Program-made: the position numbers and the translations under genes
Notes under the pieces: model-generated
Database searches by the model: none
What the model saw: the letters and a program-made list of their open reading frames with translations, nothing else
Told to the model about the DNA's origin: nothing
Source of the DNA: Musa acuminata AAA Group
Taxonomy: Eukaryota > Streptophyta > Magnoliopsida > Zingiberales > Musaceae
Reading direction: 5' to 3'
Length of the DNA stretch: 64,000 nucleotides
NCBI RefSeq assembly: GCF_036884655.1
Contig: NC_088347.1
Span: 15,897,001-15,961,000, forward strand
Shown here: positions 50,260 to 62,051 of the stretch, piece by piece
Layout: each line of letters begins with the position of its first letter
How positions within the stretch are numbered: position 1 is the first letter of the stretch

Positions 50260-50376
50260 GGCGGTGTCACCGCCGGCCCTAACCCTTCGGTATTTAAAGG
50301 GTGTCTCGGGTGGTACCACCGCCTGGCGCCCGAGCGCTCAGGCGGTGCTACTGCCGGTTCTGGCGGTGCCACCGCT
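50260..50376 (-). promoter_or_regulatory. Internal promoter-like block of the third ORF (element E)
   Basis: Four GGCGGTG-x-CACCGCC-type palindromes lie at 50260-50274, 50309-50323, 50341-50355 and 50362-50376, and TTTAAATA lies at 50291-50298. In minus orientation three palindromes are upstream of the TATA-like box, as in the LTR promoters, and the ATG of the third ORF follows about 240 bp later. Element F repeats this at 58520-58636, with TTTAAATA at 58551-58558. Confidence 0.5.
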
Positions 50377-50578
50377 GGCTTGCCTCGGAAGAAGGAAAAA
50401 AAAAAATCCTTTCTTCCCCCTTTTGTTTTTCAGAGGTGTTTGACTCAAGATAGGTTAAGATAATGAGTTGTACTTTAATAGGTCATTTTGAATCGAAGGA
50501 GAATGATGAAGTCAAATCCATAGAAGAACGGAAAAGAATAAGACATTTTTTGGAAAATACATTCAAACAAGCTTATTT

Positions 50579-53500
50579 TCAGGGATAATTTAACATGCCT
50601 AGTTCCCTTCTAATGAATTCAAATTGGTCTTCATTTAAGGCTTTTGTAAAAATATCTGCCAATTGATGCTTTGTGTCAATAAATTCTAAAACAACATTAT
50701 TGTTAAGGACATGATCACATATGAAATGATGCCTAATATCGATATGCTTAGTTCTAGAGTGCTAAATTGGATTTTTGGTAAGACATATGGCACTAGTATT
50801 ATCACATTTTATCGGAACAATTTTGAAGTGAATTCCATAGTCTTCTAATATATTTTTCATCCAAACAACTTGTGCACAGCATGCACTTGCAGCAATGTAT
50901 TCGGCTTCCACCGTAGATAGTGCAACAGAATTTTGTTTCTTGGAAGTCCAAGAAACAAGTGCATGTCCTAAAAATTGGCATGTTCTGGATGTACTTTTTC
51001 TATCTATCCTGCATCCGCCAAAATCGGCATCTACATAAGCTATTAAATCAAAATTTTCAGATTTTGGATACTACAATCCTAAATTTGGAGTTCCTTTAAG
51101 ATAAATAAATATTCTTTTAACACTTTTAAGATTAGATAATTTAGGATTAGATTGAAACCTAGCACAAAGTCCTACACTAAATATAATATCCGGTCTAGTC
51201 GTGATGAGGTAGAGTAGACTACATTTCATTCCCCTATATGTTTTTTATCGAAATTTTCACTATTTTCATCCATATCTAACTTAGTCAAAGTACTCATAGG
51301 GGTTTTTATTGCTTTTGAATTATCCATGTTAAATCGTTTTAACAATTCTAATGTATATTTAGATTGGTTAAGAAATATACCATCACTTAGTTGTTTGATT
51401 TGTAATCCTAAAAAGAAAGTTAATTCAACCATTAAACTCATTTTAAATTCATGACTCATACATTTGGCAAATGATTCACATAGTGATTCATCCGAAGAGC
51501 CAAAAATAATATCGTCAACATAAATTTGCACAATAAGAAAATTATTTTCAAAATATTTGATAAACAATATAGTATCAACCTTGCCTTTGGTAAAATTATT
51601 TAAAATAACAAAGGAACTAAGCCTTTCATACCAAGCTCTAGGAGCTTGTTTCAAGCCATAGAGAGCCTTAGCCAATTTAAATACATGATTATGAAGAAGA
51701 GAACTTTCAAATCCGGGAGGTTGTTCAACATATACTTCTTCGGAAATAAAACCATTCAAGAAGGCACTTTTGACTTCCATTTGAAACAGTTTAAAATTAC
51801 TACTACTAACATAGGCAAGGAGCATCCTAATGGCTTGTAATCTTACCACAGGATTGAATGTTTCTTCGTAGTCGTTTCTTTTTTCTTGGTTGAAACATTT
51901 GGCCACTAATCTAGCCTTGTTTCTAACCACGATACCATTTTCGTCTTTCTTGTTCTAAAGACCCATTTAGTACCAATGACTAAATGGTCACTAGGTCTAG
52001 GAACAAGCTTCCATACCTTATTTCTCTCAAATTGATTCAATTCCTCTTGCACTGCAATAACCCAAAAATCATCTTTTAAGGCCTCGTCAATGCATTTAGG
52101 TTCGAATTGAGAAAGGAAAGCGGAGTTAGCACAAAAATTCTTGAAAGAGGAACGAGTTTGAACCCCTTTTGATGTATCTCCTATAATTAGTTAATTTGGA
52201 TGAGCATCTATATACTTCCATTCCTTGGGTAAGGAAATTTCGGAAGAAGGTGCATCCAAGTTGCTATTTTAAGGAGGGGGTTCATTTAAATTCAAATTAT
52301 CAAAACTAAGATCATCATCAAAATTATTTTTCTTTAAATCAGAAATTTCATTAAAAACTACATGAATAGACTCTTCTATTACTAAGGTTCTTTTGTTAAA
52401 AACCCGAAAAGCCTTATAGACGGAAGAGAAACCATGAAAGATGCCTTCATCGGATTTAGCATCAAATTTTCCTAAGGCATCATTTTCATTCAAAATAAAG
52501 CATTTACAACCGAAAACTTTAAAATAGGAAACATTTGGTTTTTTATTATTCCATAATTCATAGGGAGTTTTTGATAGGGACAATCTTATTAGAACCCTAT
52601 TCATGATGTAGCAAGCCGTCTTTACGGCTTAGGTCCAAAAATACTTGGGTACACTATGTTCATTTAACATCGTTCTTGCCATTTCTTGTAGGTTTCTATT
52701 TTTTCTTTCAACTACTCCATTTTGTTGAGGATTTTTCGGAGTGGAGAAGTTGTGATTGTATCCATTAACTTCACAAAAATTTTGAAAGTCACGGTTTTGA
52801 AATTCGCCACCGTGATCACTCCGAATTGATGAAATCATGAAGCCTTTTTCATTTTGAGTGAGTTTACAAAATTTAGAGAAACACTTGAAACAATCACTTT
52901 TGTGAGCTAAGAAATAGGTCCAAATGTATCTAGTATAGTCATCCACAATTACAAACGCATATTTGATTCCTCATACACTTGTCATGTTAATTGGTCCAAA
53001 TAAGTCCAAATGAATCAATTGTAATGGTCTAGTGGTGCTAATTTGAATTTTTGGTTTGAAAATAGTTTTTATTTGTTTACCTAGTTGACATGCATCGCAT
53101 ACTTTGTCCTTAATAAACTTCATATTTGGAATTCCTCGTACTAATTCTCTAGATGAGATCTTAGATATTAGTTTCATGCTTGCATAGCCTAGTCTCCTAT
53201 GTCAAAACCAAGCATCATCATTTAAAGCGGAGAAGCACATTTCATTACTTAGCTCATCAAGGTTAATGGTGCAGATATTATTTTGTTTTAATGCAATCAT
53301 AGTTATGTTATGGTTTGATTTTTCAATAATACATACATTTGATTCAAATCTAACGATATAACCTTTATCGCATAATTGACTAACACTCAAGAGATTATGT
53401 TTCAATCCATCAACTAGTAAGACATCATCAATAGAAAAATTTAATTTGTTACCTATGGTTCCCTTGCCAATGATTTTGCCTTGGTTGTTGTCTCCGAAGG

Positions 53501-53792
53501 TGACATACCCTTCTTCTTTGCTAGTGAGCATAGAGAAATGAGATAGATCTCTAGTCATATGTCTTGAGCATCCACTATTGAGATACCATCTCTTGCTCCT
53601 AGCTTGTGATGGTGTATGTTTCTACAAGAAGGGATTATTTTTAGGTACCCATTTTCTTTTGGGTGCCTTAAAAACTGATCTGACTTGTTCATCATATTGC
53701 ATAGAATTGATCATAGTTCCTTTAGGAACCTAAATTAGTTTGTTCGGACTAATTTTCTTGAATGGACATTTATAAGTTTTATGTCCATATTT
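50579..53792 (-). pseudogene. Pol of element E (protease, integrase, RT, RNase H)
   Basis: The protease motif reads WYLNSGCSRHMTRD, with Asn in place of the catalytic Asp. Integrase: CDACQLGKQIKTIFKPK, MDDYTRYIWTYFLAHK, SIRSDHGGEFQNRDF and PQQNGVVERKNRNLQEM hold the Cys pair and the D, D, E positions. RT: KSAFLNGFISEEVYVEQPPG, KALYGLKQAPRAWYERL, and an intact YVDD. RNase H remnants run to a stop at 50579-50581. Stops occur between domains (for example 52268 and 52189), some shared with F. Confidence 0.87.
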
Positions 53793-55204
53793 TCAACAAA
53801 AGTTGCAATTGCTTTGGTGCCGAACATGTAAGACAGGGCCTTTAATGAAGGTGGTTGGATTTTGGTGAGGACTTCTCACAAATCCGATTCCACTTCTTTT
53901 AGGAAAGTGACTCTTATTTGTAAGGATCATGTTCAAAGACTTGCTACCAACCTCGAATTTCTTCAAGGTGTCCTTAAGTAGCAAGTTCTCCTTTTGGAGA
54001 GTTTCTAGATAATGACATTTTATACATGGAGCTAAAATATCATGATATTTAGTCTTTAATTTATCGAAATTACAAGTGAGACTATCATGCTCCTTTTTTA
54101 GCAATTTATATTTTCTACTAATTGTCTTACATTCATCAAATAACTCATGGAAGGCATTTAATAATTCATGATATGGTAAATCTGCATCAATTAAATCTGT
54201 TACATCTTCTCCGATGGCCATTAGGGCGTAATGAGCAACTTTCTCGGTGTTGGACTCCTCTTCTTCGGACGTGCTTGAATCATCCTACGTTGCCTTGAGC
54301 GCCTTCTTCTTTGATGTTCTCTTTTTGGCTTGGGGACAATCGTTCTTGTAGTGTCCCGATTTTTTGCACTCATAGCAAATAACTTGGTCCTTCTTGTCTT
54401 CAAATTTATTTTTTATATTATTTTTAAATTTATTCTTTCTTAAATTTTTTTAAAATTTTTGAGTCAAAAGTGCAATGTCATTGTCATTGTCCTCATCACT
54501 TCATGTTCCTTTCAAGTGATCTTCTTGTGATGTGAGTGCCATATCCTTCCTGTTCTTTGGAAGGGGGTTCTCAAGCTCATCATGAGCTTGACATGTCATT
54601 TCGTAGGTCATTAGAGACCCAATAAGTTCTTCAAGAGGGAATGTTTTAAGGTCTTTGGCCTCTTGAATGGCCGTAACTTTTGGATCCCAACTTTTAGGGA
54701 GGGATCTTAAGATTTTAGTTACTAGTTTAAAGTTAGTGAAATCTTTACCAAGAGCTTTGAGTCCATTGATGACATCCGTGAAACGGGGGTACATGTCTCT
54801 GATGGACTCACTTGGTTTCATTCGGAAAAGTTCGTAAGAGCGCACAGGATGTCGATTTTGGACTCTTTCACTCGGCTAGTGCCTTCATGAGTGATCTCAA
54901 GAGTTCTCCAAATATCAAAAGCTGAATCACAAATTGAAACACGATTAAATTCATTTTTGTCTAGTGCACAAAACAAGGCATTCATAGCCTTTGCGTTTAA
55001 AGCAAAAACTTTCTTCTCCGATTCAGTCCATTCGCACATCGGAAGAGAAGATTTTTGAAATCCGTTTTCGATAATAGTCGAAAGCTCGAAATCCATGGAA
55101 ATGAGGAAGATCCTCATACGAGTCTTCCAATAAGTATAATCCGACCCATTAAACATGGGTGGACATGTGATAGAATGACCCTCATGTATGCCGGAGTAAG
55201 CCAT
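53793..55204 (-). pseudogene. Gag of element E, frameshifted
   Basis: Starts MAYSGIHEGHSITCPPMFNG at 55204 with the UBN2 landmarks seen in C. A frameshift after KESKIDIL (about 54840) moves the rest (RSYELFRMKPSESIRD) to another frame. A zinc-knuckle start (CYECKK) is seen at about 54360 and a stop breaks the acidic linker that follows. A helical stretch (LKKEHDSLTCNFDKLKTKYH) follows at 53793-54221. The same lesions occur in F. Confidence 0.85.
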
Positions 55205-55256
55205 CTCTCTTGGGTATCAAACCAAATATGAGAGTGAGCTTCGCTCTGATACCAAT

Positions 55257-56460
55257 TGTTAGGATCGGAGCGGCACTAAGAGGGGGGGGGGGGGGTGAAT
55301 TAGTGCAGCGGATTAAAACGTTGGTTTCGACAAATCTTTCATACAATAAAAATCGAACTTGAAAAGCTTAACTTGAACGCGTGTTCGTAACGGTGTGCAG
55401 CAAAGGTAATGAGGAAATAAAGCACGTAAGAAGGTTTGTAGTAATGTAAATAGCAATAAGAAAATGCAAACCAGAGATCACGCCAATTTTAAAGTGGTTC
55501 GGTCAAATGACCTACATCCACTTGCAAGGCCCTCTTCGATGAGGCTCCCACCTTCCACTAGCAAATCTCTTGAAGGGGAAGGACAAATACCCCTCTTACA
55601 ACCTTTTACTAGCGGTTCACACTCTTACAAATTTTCAGCAAGAAAGAAGGAGGTGAACACTCTAGCAAATTGAAAACAAGACTTGCTAAGACTTTTCTAA
55701 GACAATTTTCTCAATCTATTGCTTTTCAAAAAGTTATAATCTCAGCTGAGAATTGACGGGTATTTATAGGCCTCAAGAGGATTCAAATTTGGGCTCCAAA
55801 ATTTGAATTCTCTTTGGTTCCCGATACTAACGTTGCCACCGCCTGTCAGTGTCTGACACTGACAGTGTACTGACGGTGCCACCGCCCAGCCAAGCGGTGC
55901 CACCGCCAGGCACTTCGGTTCATTGGTTGAGCTTTAAGTCCAGCCCAAACCAAGTCTAATTTTGGGCCTAGTTGGCCCATAACCAGGATATAGGATTATC
56001 TTTTAATCCTAATCCTAATTACATATGAACTACGTAACTAAAAATATCCCAAGCAAGTTTTCAACCGCGAACGTCGAGTCTTGTTCCGGCGAGCTTTCCG
56101 ATGAACTTCCGGCGGACTTCCGATATGCGCTCGGATTTCTTCCGACGGACCCCCAGCAGGCTCCCGATCTTGTGACGACTTCAATGAGTAGCCAAGCCTT
56201 CTCGATGATCTCCGCGAACCTCCGACGATCTCTTCGGCGAAATTCCAAAAATTTCGACATGTTCCCGATTTCTTCTCGGTTGGTTCCGGCAGCATCTCCG
56301 ACGATTCTTCGGACTCTTAAACGTCCATCGAACTTGACTCCGGTATTCTTGCTTTATGTTTTCTGGTTATCGTAGTTAATCCTGCACACTTAACTCAATA
56401 ATATGGATTAGATCAATTAACCCATCAATTGATTTTATCATCAAAATCCGAGATTCAACA
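55257..56460 (-). repeat. LTR 2, shared by elements E and F
   Basis: About 1.2 kb. It is the 5' LTR of E and the 3' LTR of F on the minus strand: a primer site lies to its left (55243-55254) and a polypurine tract to its right (56461-56475). Confidence 0.92.
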
Positions 56461-57195
56461 ATCTCCCCCTTTTTGATGATGACAATCCATTGATGACGGA
56501 GTTAAACATAACTCCCCCTATCTATATGCCATATTATGAGAAGATAAAAACACTTGAATTCCATCCCATTGAATTCAAGCATAAACTGATAATTTCTAAC
56601 CGTTGAACTTATCGTTATTCTCAGTAAATACGAAACTTAGATGAAAGTCATTTTCAAGTCGAATGATAAGGGACAATTTTTACTACGATAAGAGATAAAG
56701 ATTTTCAACATGAATTTCATGATATAAATGTAAGGCATGATTTCAATATGATCAACCAATCTTGCGATATTCTCAAAGATTTTGCAAGACATATAAGATA
56801 TTCGTATCACACAAGCTTTTGCAATTCATATAAGTCATGGTATTAAAATGGTACAAGTCATCACTTTTCTCCCCCTATGTCATCAACAAAAAGGAGATGA
56901 GACTTGAAGCACACAATTTGTGATCATAAAATCATTAGAGAAAGAATTCAGCATTAAGATTAATCATATAAAATTGATCATTCAAATTTGCTAAAAATAT
57001 TTATCCAGAATTCATCAAAAAAAAAATCAGCATTCATCCAGAAAATAAAATCAGCATTCATTCAGAAAAAAAAACTAGCATATATCCAGAATTTTAAAAA
57101 TATATCTAAAAAGAAGGTTTAGCTTTCGTTCAAAAGATGACAAACTTCGAACTTGATATTAAGAGTAAACAGAACAGAATAAAAAGATACATCAA

Positions 57196-58308
57196 TTAAT
57201 CCTTAGGAGGTAATCCAAAGTGCTGATACATGACATATATTTTTTGATTCATTTGTCGTAGTTCATTCAAAATTTCAATTTACTGGATTTGAATTTTTTC
57301 TTGCTACGATTTGAGTTGGTCTTGTTGGAATTTGATCTGAGATAGTTCTGCCATAATGAGTCCTTCAGAGGATGAAACAGGAGCTGAAGGTGCTGCGCCA
57401 AAGGGACTAGGAGGAGATTCATTTCCCCTAAGAATTGGTGTTTCTGGGTGTTCTAATGGTGGAGGAATAAGATCAGTCCTTCTAGGTTGCCTTACCCATA
57501 TACAATTGTTAAATGTGCACCTAAGTCTTTTAAGTAGATTTCTATTGATGATGTTATATCTATCACTTTGAATTGTTTCTTCCTCGGGTAGGATACAAAT
57601 ATCATGGGCAAGAAGAAATCTAGTGATTAACCCCCCATATGGTAACATAGTATCTTTAGCTATAATATCCTGCATGTGTTGCCGGATTGAGTATCTAAAA
57701 CTGTTATGTTGACCGGTCATAATCCAATACATGGTGCTTATCTTTATTTGACTCATTTCATCAAGATGAAATTGCTTAGGGAATAGTATGCTTGTTATGA
57801 TATGATGAAGAATTTTAGAGTTAAAGGGCAGTAAGTGTTCGCAACTTTTGGGTATTATTCCGAGGTCCGAGTTTGCAAAAATAGTTTCGACAGCTTCGGT
57901 GTAAGTTGCTCCGATTATATTAACATCCCATTTACCTCTAAAATAGCAGCCCCTATCTTTTTCAGTGATTCCAATTAGTTCATAAATAATACTATCAAAA
58001 ATCCTAATTTGTGTTCCTAGAAGGTAAGTACTTAGGCTATCGTCATCTACCCATAAGTTTGCATAAAAGAGCCTAACTAACCTAGGATAAATTGGTTCAT
58101 CTATTTGTAGGAGAGGTAGGGCCTCTAGATGAGCAAACCACCTAATTGGTTCTAAGTTTCCAAGTTCATCGAGATCAATGTGTTTACCCTTATGGATACA
58201 TCTTGTTTTAAATTTTGGAAACCTAAGAGCCACTTCTTTGGATCTAAAAAGATAGTGGTCATATGAATCTCCTTCAATCCTTTTCCCTTTTGATCTCTTA
58301 GGAGCCAT
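57196..58308 (-). pseudogene. Third ORF of element F, one premature stop
   Basis: The frame is 1,113 nt with a single in-frame stop (CAG to TAG, 57302-57304) that leaves 334 residues of an expected 370. Domain content is as in E: a basic N-terminus (MAPKRSKGKRIEGD), the middle domain with YPRLVRLFYANLWVDDDSL and GCYFRGKWDVNIIGATYTEA, then TMYWIMTGQHNSFRYSIRQH and a Pro/Ser linker, with the Gln-rich coiled coil after the stop. No indels separate it from the E copy even though gag and pol carry frameshifts, suggesting the frame was kept until recently. Whether the 334-residue form is made is unknown. Family resemblance is from memory of the domain layout, not from a search. Confidence 0.8.
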
Positions 58309-58519
58309 TATCTAGACAAAATGATAGATAAAAAAAAAAATGAAATTGTAAAGAGTTGGTAAAACAATGAGAAGAGGAAGGAAAGATTTTACCTTATGGA
58401 GTGTTTCTTGGAGAATGGAGAGCTTGGACCAACAAGAATCCCTCTCCAAGACTTCTAGACGTTAGAATGAGAGTTAGAAAGTTTTTGGGAGAGTTTGAGC
58501 GAGGCCTTCACGGGTTAGG

Positions 58520-58636
58520 GGCGGTGTCACCGCCGGCCCTAACCCTTCGCTATTTAAAGGGTGTCTCAGGTGGTGCCACCGCCTGGCGCTCGAGCGCTCA
58601 GGCGGTGTTACCGTCGGTTCTGGCGGTGCCACCGCT
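58520..58636 (-). promoter_or_regulatory. Internal promoter-like block of the third ORF (element F)
   Basis: Palindromes at 58520-58534, 58569-58583, 58601-58615 and 58622-58636 with TTTAAATA at 58551-58558, the same spacing as in E. Confidence 0.5.
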
Positions 58637-58840
58637 GGCGTGCCACGGAAGAAGGAAAAAAAAAAAAATCCTTTCTTCCCCCTTTTGTTTTTCAGAGGTG
58701 TTTGACTCAAGATAGGTTAAGATAATGAGTTGTACTTTAATATGTCAATTTGAATCGAAAGAGAATGAGGAAGTCAAATCCACAGAAGAACGGAAAAGGA
58801 TGAGACATTTTTCAAAAAATACATTCAAACAAGCTTATTT

Positions 58841-61800
58841 TCAGGGACAATTTAACATGCCTAGTTCCCTTGTAATGAATTCAAATTGGTCTTCATTTAA
58901 GGCTTTTGTAAAAATATCTGCCAATTAATGCTTTGTGTTAATAAATTCTAAAACAACATTATTTTTAAGGACATGATCACGTATGAAATGATGCCAAATA
59001 TCGATATGCTCAGTTCTAGAGTGCTGAATTGGATTTTTGGTAAGACATATGACACTAGTATTATCACATTTTATGGGAACGTTTTTGAAGTAAATTCCAT
59101 AGTCTTCTAATATATTATTCATCGAAACAACTTGTGCACAACATGCATTTGCAGCAATGTATTCGGCTTCCGTCGTAGATAGTGCAACTGAATTTTGTTT
59201 TTTGGAAGTCCAAGAAATAAGTGCATGTCCTAAAAATTGGCATGTTCCGGATGTACTTTTTCTATCTATCCTGCATCCGCCAAAATCGGCATATGCATAA
59301 GCTATTAAATCAAATTTTTCAGATTTTGGATACTACAATCCTAAATTTGAAGTTCCTTTAAGATACCTAAATATTCTTTTAACACTCTTAAGATGAGATA
59401 ATTTAGGATTAGATTGAAACCTAGCACAAAGTCCTATACTAAATATAATATCCGGTCTAGTAGTGATGAGGTAGAGTAGACTACCTATCATTCCCCTATA
59501 TGTTTTTTGATCGAAATTTTCGTTATTTTCATTCATATCTAACTTATTCGAAGTACTCATAGGGGTTTTTATTGCTTTTGAATTATCCATGTTAAATCGT
59601 TTTAACAATTCTAATGTATATTTAGATTGGTTAAGAAATATACCATCACTAAGTTGTTTGATTTGTAATCCTAAAAAGAAAGTTAATTCACCCATTAAAC
59701 TAATTTCAAATTCATGACTCATACATTTGGCAAATGATTCACATAGTGATTCATCCGAAGAGCCAAAAATAATATCGTCAACATAAATTTGCACAATAAG
59801 AAAATTATTTTGAAAATATTTGATAAACAATATAGTATCAACCTTGCTTTTGGTAAAATTATTTAAAATAAGAAAGGAACTAAGCCTTTCATACCAAGCT
59901 CTAGGAGCTTGTTTCAATCCATAGAGAGCCTTAGTCAATTTGAATACATGATTAGGAAGAAGAGAACTTTCAAATCCGGGAGGTTGTTCGACATATACTT
60001 CTTCGGAAATAAAACCATTCAAGAAGGCACTTTTGACATCCATTTGAAACAGTTTAAAATTATTACTACTAGCATAGGCAAGGAGCATCCTAATGGCTTC
60101 TAATCTTACCACAGGAGTGAAGGTTTCTTCGTAGTCGATACTTTCTTCTGGGTTGAAACATTTGGCCACTAATCTAGCCTTGTTTCTAACCACGATACCA
60201 TTTTCGTCTTGCTTGTTCTAAAGACCCATTTACTACCAATGACTAAATGGTCACTAGGTCTAGGAACAAGCTTCCATACCTTATTCCTCTCAAATTGATT
60301 CAATTCCTCTTGCACTGCAATAACCCAAAAATCATCTTTTAAGGCCTCGTCAATGCATTTAGGTTCGAATTGAGAAAGGAAAGCGGAGTTAGCACAAAAA
60401 TTCTTGAAAGAGGAACGAGTTTGAACCCCTTTTGATGTATCTCCTATAATTAGTTAATTTGGATGAGCATCTATATACTTCCATTCCTTGGGTAAGGAAA
60501 TTTCGGAAGAAGGTGCATCCAAGTTGCTATTTTAAGGAGGGGGTTCATTTAAATTCAAATTATCAAAACTAAGATCATCATCAAAATTATTTTTCTTTAA
60601 ATCAGAAATTTCATTAAAAACTACATGAATAGACTCTTCTATTACTAAGGTTCTTTTGTTAAAAACCCGAAAAGCCTTATAGACGTAAGAGAAACCATGA
60701 AAGATGCCTTCATCGGATTTAGCATCAAATTTTCCTAAGGCATCCCTTTTATTCAAAATAAAGCATTTACATCCGAAAACTTTAAAATAGGAAACATTTG
60801 GTTTTTTGTTATTCCATAATTCATAGGGAGTTTTTGATAGGGACAGTCTTATTAGAACCCTATTCATGATGTAGTAAGCCGTATTTACGGCTTCGGTCCA
60901 AAATTACTTGGGTAAACTATGTTCATTTAACATCGTTCTTGCCATTTCTTGTAGGTTTATATTTTTTCTTTCAACTACATTTTGTTGAGGATTTCTCGGA
61001 GTGGAGAAGTTATGATTGTATCTATTAACTTCGTAAAAATTTTGAAAGTCACGGTTTTGAAATTCGCCACCGTGATCACTCCGAATTGATGAAATCATGA
61101 AGCCTTTTTCATTTTGAGTGAGTTTACAAAATTTAGAGAAACACTTGAAACAATCACTTTTGTGAGCTAAGAAATAGGTCCAAGTGTATCTAGTATAGTC
61201 ATCAACAATTACAAACGCATATTTGCTTCCTCCTAGACTTGTCATGTCAATTGGTCCAAATAAGTCCAAATGAATCAATTGTAATGGTCTAGTGGTGCTA
61301 ATTTGAATTTTTGGTTTGAAACTAGTTTTTATTTGTTTACCTAGTTGACATGCATCGCATACTTTGTCCTTAAAAACTTCATATTTGTAATTCATCGTAC
61401 TAATTCTCTAGATGAGATCTTAGATATTAGTTTCATGCTTGCATGGCCTAGTCTCCTATGCTAAAACCAAGCATCATCATTTAAAGCGGAGAAGCACATT
61501 TCATTACTTAGCTCATCAAGGTTGATGGTGTAGACATTATTTTGTTTTAATGCAATCATAGTTATGTTATAGTTTGGTTTTTCAGTAATATATACATTTG
61601 ATTCAAATCTAACGATATAACCTTTATCGCATAATTGACTAACACTCAAGAGATTATGTTTCAATCCATCAACTAGTAAGACATCATCAATAGAAAATAT
61701 TAATTTGTTACCTATGGTTCCCTTGCCAATGATTTTGACTTGGTTGTTGTCTCCGAAGGTGACGTACCCTTCTTCTTTGCTAGTGAGCATAGAGAAATGG

Positions 61801-62051
61801 GATGGATCTCCAGTCATATGTCTTGAGCATCCACTATTGAGATACCATCTCTTGCTCCTAGCTTGTGATTGTGTATATTTCTACAAGAAGGGATTATTTT
61901 TAGGTACCCATTTTCTTTTGGGTGCCTTAAAAACTGATCTGACTTGTTCATCATATTGCATAGAATTGATCATAGTTCCTTTAGGAACCTAAATTAGTTT
62001 GTTCGGACTAATTTTCTTGAATGGACATTTATAAGTTTTATGTCCATATTT
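58841..62051 (-). pseudogene. Pol of element F
   Basis: Same domain order as in E. The protease again reads NSGCSRHMTGD (Asp to Asn). Integrase keeps VDDYTRYTWTYF and SIRSDHGGEF, but the third acidic site has lost a Gly codon (PQQNVVERKN). The RT of 59333-60193 is open for 286 residues with ARLVAKCFNPEESIDYEETF and YVDD. RNase H (58925-59122) has HSRTEHIDIWHHFIRDHV and then an in-frame stop. The final stop of pol would be at 58841-58843. Confidence 0.87.
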
